Below the pieces are notes generated by a model. It saw nothing but the letters and a program-made list of their open reading frames with translations, had not been told where the DNA came from and did no database searches. 5,425 nucleotides of DNA from the NCBI GenBank assembly GCA_023402505.1, contig JAEYGD010000165.1, positions 1-5,425 on the forward strand, written 5' to 3'. This document shows, one piece after another, positions 5,375-5,425 of this stretch. The DNA is from Actinomycetes bacterium (lineage in GTDB: Bacteria; Actinomycetota; Actinomycetes; Mycobacteriales; Micromonosporaceae). Positions within the stretch are counted from its first letter, which is position 1. Each line of letters begins with the position of its first letter. A program made the translations under genes and the position numbers.

Positions 5375-5425
5375 CTCCCGCCGCCCCCTCACCCTGACGC
5401 CGCTCTGACGCCCGCGCCCTGACCC

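Noticed and set aside
1906..5397. A very long plus-strand open frame (1163 codons) crossing both minus-strand genes and the TPR gene in another frame
   Set aside because: It is antisense to two well-recognised proteins and out of frame with a third; its translation is low-complexity Arg/Pro/Gly. Long stop-free shadow frames are expected at this GC content.
5371..5425. Repeated CTGAC words after the TPR stop (5371, 5394, 5405, 5419)
   Set aside because: Spacing is irregular (23, 11, 14) and the tract is simple C-rich sequence cut by the window edge. No hairpin or operator pattern can be supported.

Overview
The window looks like chromosomal DNA from a high-GC actinomycete. Overall GC is well above 70% by eye, codons end almost always in G or C, GTG starts are common, and the proteins resemble Micromonosporaceae or Streptomyces homologues. 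Micromonospora is my best guess. It rests partly on a remembered intergenic repeat (a GATCTTGCACTTT-type arm) and partly on protein style; I could not search any database.

Layout: (1) bases 1-653, plus strand, hold the 3' end of a polytopic membrane protein resembling GT39-type glycosyltransferases. (2) Bases 654-797 are a 144-bp convergent intergenic region. It carries a large imperfect hairpin flanked by two guanine-run (quadruplex-type) motifs on opposite strands, one of which overlaps a perfect 12-bp tandem duplication. (3) Bases 798-2318, minus strand, encode a full-length PdtaS-type cytosolic sensor histidine kinase (N-terminal sensor domain, PAS, HisKA_2, HATPase). (4) Bases 2344-3396, minus strand, encode a double-SIS-domain protein most like SIS-fold glucosamine-6-phosphate deaminase (NagB-II) and the GlmS isomerase half. 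It lies 25 bp upstream of the kinase gene and is probably co-transcribed with it. (5) Bases 3397-3559 are a divergent regulatory region with an AT-rich core. (6) Bases 3560-5374, plus strand, encode a 604-residue TPR protein with a conserved-looking helical C-terminal half of unknown function. (7) Bases 5375-5425 are a short C-rich tail with no gene.

How they fit together: the sugar-phosphate SIS enzyme and the sensor kinase form a likely two-gene unit read leftwards. The TPR gene reads rightwards from the same control region. The PdtaS partner (an ANTAR response regulator, PdtaR) is not in the window. I see no phage, plasmid, CRISPR, insertion-sequence or toxin-antitoxin content and no clear new multi-gene system. 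The least ordinary parts are the symmetric convergent intergenic region, the loss of one of the two sensor-domain cysteines described for mycobacterial PdtaS, and the pairing of an amino-sugar enzyme with this kinase.
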